Source of the DNA: Colletes latitarsis
Taxonomy: Eukaryota > Arthropoda > Insecta > Hymenoptera > Colletidae
DNA length: 64,000 bases
Reading direction: 5' to 3'
Assembly (NCBI RefSeq): GCF_051014445.1
Contig: NW_027488379.1
Span: forward strand, 806,001 to 870,000
Shown here: positions 62,476 to 64,000 of the stretch, one piece after another
Layout of the letters: each line of letters starts with the position of its first letter
Position numbering within the stretch: the first letter of the stretch is position 1
The notes under the pieces: generated by a model
What the model saw: only the letters and a program-made list of their open reading frames with translations
Databases searched by the model: none
Told to the model about the DNA's origin: nothing
Made by a program: the position numbers and the translations under genes

Positions 62476-64000
62476 AATATTTTAGAGGATAACGCATGTT
62501 AGGTCTGGGTTAGGTCTAGCATTTGCCCTCATCAGTCTCATACTATCGCATTCTTCACATACTTCTTGAACAGATCCTGGGTTTTTTCTTGGTCCGATCA
62601 CGTAGTTATGTGGTACCACACTGAGACAGACCATTAAACCTGGTTTCGATGAATATTTTAGAGGACAGCGCATGTTAGGTCTAGGTTAGGTCTGGGATTT
62701 GCCCTCATCAGGGCATACTTTCGCAGTTTTCAAATACATGGTGACCTGATCGATGGTTTTTTCTGCATTGGATAACGTAGTAAAGTGGTACCACACTGAA
62801 ACAGTCAATTAAACCTGGTTTCGATCAATATTTTAGAGGATAACGCAAGTTATGTCTGGGATAGGTCTGGGATTTGCCCTCATCAGGCTCATACTTTCGC
62901 GTTTTTCACATACTTGTTGAGCAGATCCCAGACTTTTTCTGGTTTGGATCACGTACTAATGTGGTACCACACTGAAACAGTCCATTAAACCTGGTTTCGA
63001 TCAATATTTTAGAGGATAGCGCATGTTAGGCCTAGGTTAGGCCAGGGATTTGCCCTCATCAGGGTCATAGTTTCGCAGTTTTAACATACATGTTGACCTG
63101 AGCGAGGGTTTTTTCAGCTTTGGATCACGTAGTAAAGTAGTACCACACTGAAACAGTCAATTAAACCTGGTTTCGATCAATATTTTAGAGGATAACGCAA
63201 GTTATGTCTGGGATAGGTCTGGGATTTGCCCTCATCAGGCTCATACTTTCGCGTTTTTCACATACTTGTTGAACAGATCCTGGGTTTCTTTCTGGTTTGG
63301 ATCACGTAGTAATGTGGTACCACACCGAAACAGTCGATTAAACCTTGTTTCGATCAATATTTTTGAGGATAACGCATGTTAGGTCGTGGTCACGCCTGGG
63401 ATTTTCCCTCATCAGACTCATACTTTCGCATTCTTCACATACTTGTTGAACAGATCCTGGGTTTTTTCTGGTTTGGAACACGGAGTAATGTGGTACCACA
63501 CTGAAACAGTCAATTAAACCTGGTTTCGATTAATATTTTAGAGGATAACACATGTTAGGCCTAGGTTAGGTCGGGGATTTGCCCCCACCAGTCACATACT
63601 TTCGCATTCTTCACATACATCTTGAACAGATCCTGGGTTTTTTCTTGTTTCGATCACGTAGTGGTGTGGTACCACACTGAGACAGTCAATTAAACCTGGT
63701 TTCGATGAGTATTTTAGAGGATAACACATGTTAGGGCTAGGTTAGGTCTGGGATTTGCCTTCATCAGGATCATACTTTCGCAGTTTTAAAATACATGTTG
63801 ACCTGATCGATGGTTTTTTCTGCTTTGGATCACGTAGTAACGTGGTACCACCCTGAAACAGTCAATTAAACCTGGTTTCGATCAATATTTTATAGGATAA
63901 CGCAAGTTAGGTCTGCGACAGATCTGGGATTTGCACTCATCAGTCTCATTCTTTCGCATTCCTCACATACTTCTTGAACAGATCCTGGGTTTTTTCTTGT

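Larger units (their letters stand above)
1..64000 (+). repeat. Tandem satellite array, 176-bp monomer, about 363 copies
   Basis: The window is filled end to end by one satellite family. Landmarks recur in fixed order in every monomer: ggtaccacactgaaacagtc, then ttttagaggataac, gttaggtctaggttagg, gggatttgccctcatcag, tcatactttcgc, a variable stretch, and ggatcacgtagtaatgt. Palindrome-to-palindrome spacing is 176 or 177 bp, with rare shorter monomers (165, 169 and 170 bp seen). All copies lie in the same orientation; I saw no inverted block and no gap long enough for a gene or transposon. The array runs off both ends of the window, so its true length is unknown. Monomers differ from one another by scattered substitutions, but large blocks are nearly identical. 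A long homogeneous array of nucleosome-scale monomers is typical of centromeric or pericentromeric heterochromatin in eukaryotes. That location is inferred. The family is not one I recognise. Confidence 0.97.
56000..64000 (+). repeat. Domain IV: mosaic of domain III pieces and local variants
   Basis: About 45 monomers. Pieces of 55,947-58,440 are reused at 62,457-63,900 with stepped offsets of 6,509, 5,804, 5,639 and 5,463 bp. The steps reflect one shortened monomer and whole-monomer losses. 56,460-56,920 recurs at 60,505-60,965 (offset 4,045). Between them lies the 3-monomer HOR at 58,801-60,388 and an 8-monomer HOR copy at 61,067. The last 90 bases combine gtctgcgacag (seen at 57,050) with cagtctcattctttcgc (seen at 60,068). 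No genes are visible, and the array continues past the window. Confidence 0.82.

Noticed and set aside
1..64000. CRISPR array
   Set aside because: The 176-bp period is far too long, the whole monomer is repeated with no unique spacers between short repeats, and no cas genes are present.
1..64000. Telomere or subtelomere signal from ttagg motifs
   Set aside because: Each monomer has only two ttagg cores within its 11-bp repeat, with no run of perfect short telomeric repeats anywhere.
1..64000. CENP-B box
   Set aside because: The required pattern of ttcg and cggg at fixed spacing was not found; ttcgatcaatatttt and ttcgcattcttcac contexts lack the second half.
1..64000. 5S rRNA or other tandem RNA gene cluster
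   Set aside because: The monomer does not resemble 5S, tRNA, U-snRNA or histone repeats, and variation is spread without a protected transcript-length core.
1..64000. Transposable element or retrotransposon insertion
   Set aside because: Landmark spacing never opens up enough to hold one, and no terminal repeats, poly-A tails or coding domains interrupt the array.

Overview
The whole 64 kb window is one uninterrupted tandem satellite array. The monomer is about 176 bp, there are roughly 363 copies, and all point the same way. The distance between successive KpnI-like palindromes (ggtacc) is 176 or 177 bp over almost the entire window; the first ones are at about 146, 322, 498, 674, 851, 1028, 1204 and 1380. 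I see no protein-coding gene, RNA gene, transposon, CRISPR array or unique insert. GC content of the consensus monomer is about 41% by hand count. This is eukaryotic constitutive heterochromatin, plausibly centromeric or pericentromeric. I do not recognise the satellite family and cannot name the organism.

The array is a mosaic of higher-order repeats (HORs) with different multiplicities, in four domains. Domain I (1 to ~15,010) is the most heterogeneous. It contains a tandem pair of 7-monomer blocks (1,232 bp, 4,626-7,089), a 4-monomer-spaced repeat with a duplicated single monomer (9,452-10,774) and a 5-monomer block (12,123-13,641). Domain II (~15,010-39,800) is defined by monomers reading atgctaggtctagg, cgttagctctgggttagg and gtggtaacacac. 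It opens with a 9-monomer HOR (1,586 bp) and is dominated by a recent tandem duplication of a 59-monomer, 10,392 bp segment (17,969-28,360, repeated at 28,361-36,461). The second copy lacks exactly one 2-monomer and one 11-monomer piece. Domain III (~39,800-56,000) is built on an 8-monomer HOR (1,409 bp) and large displaced duplications with offsets of 8,621, 6,683/6,856 and 11,957 bp. Domain IV (~56,000-64,000) mixes pieces of III with a local 3-monomer HOR (~529 bp, 58,801-60,388).

Each typical monomer carries a perfect 12-bp palindrome (tgtggtaccaca) and an 11-bp tandem direct repeat based on gttaggtct. No CENP-B box match was found. Breakpoints between blocks keep the 176-bp register, which is the signature of unequal exchange or replication-based copying between aligned monomers. 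Short open frames exist, mostly on the reverse strand, but they recur at one fixed phase of the monomer and are chance products of the repeat. The biology here is the structure and evolution of the array; I found no encoded system.
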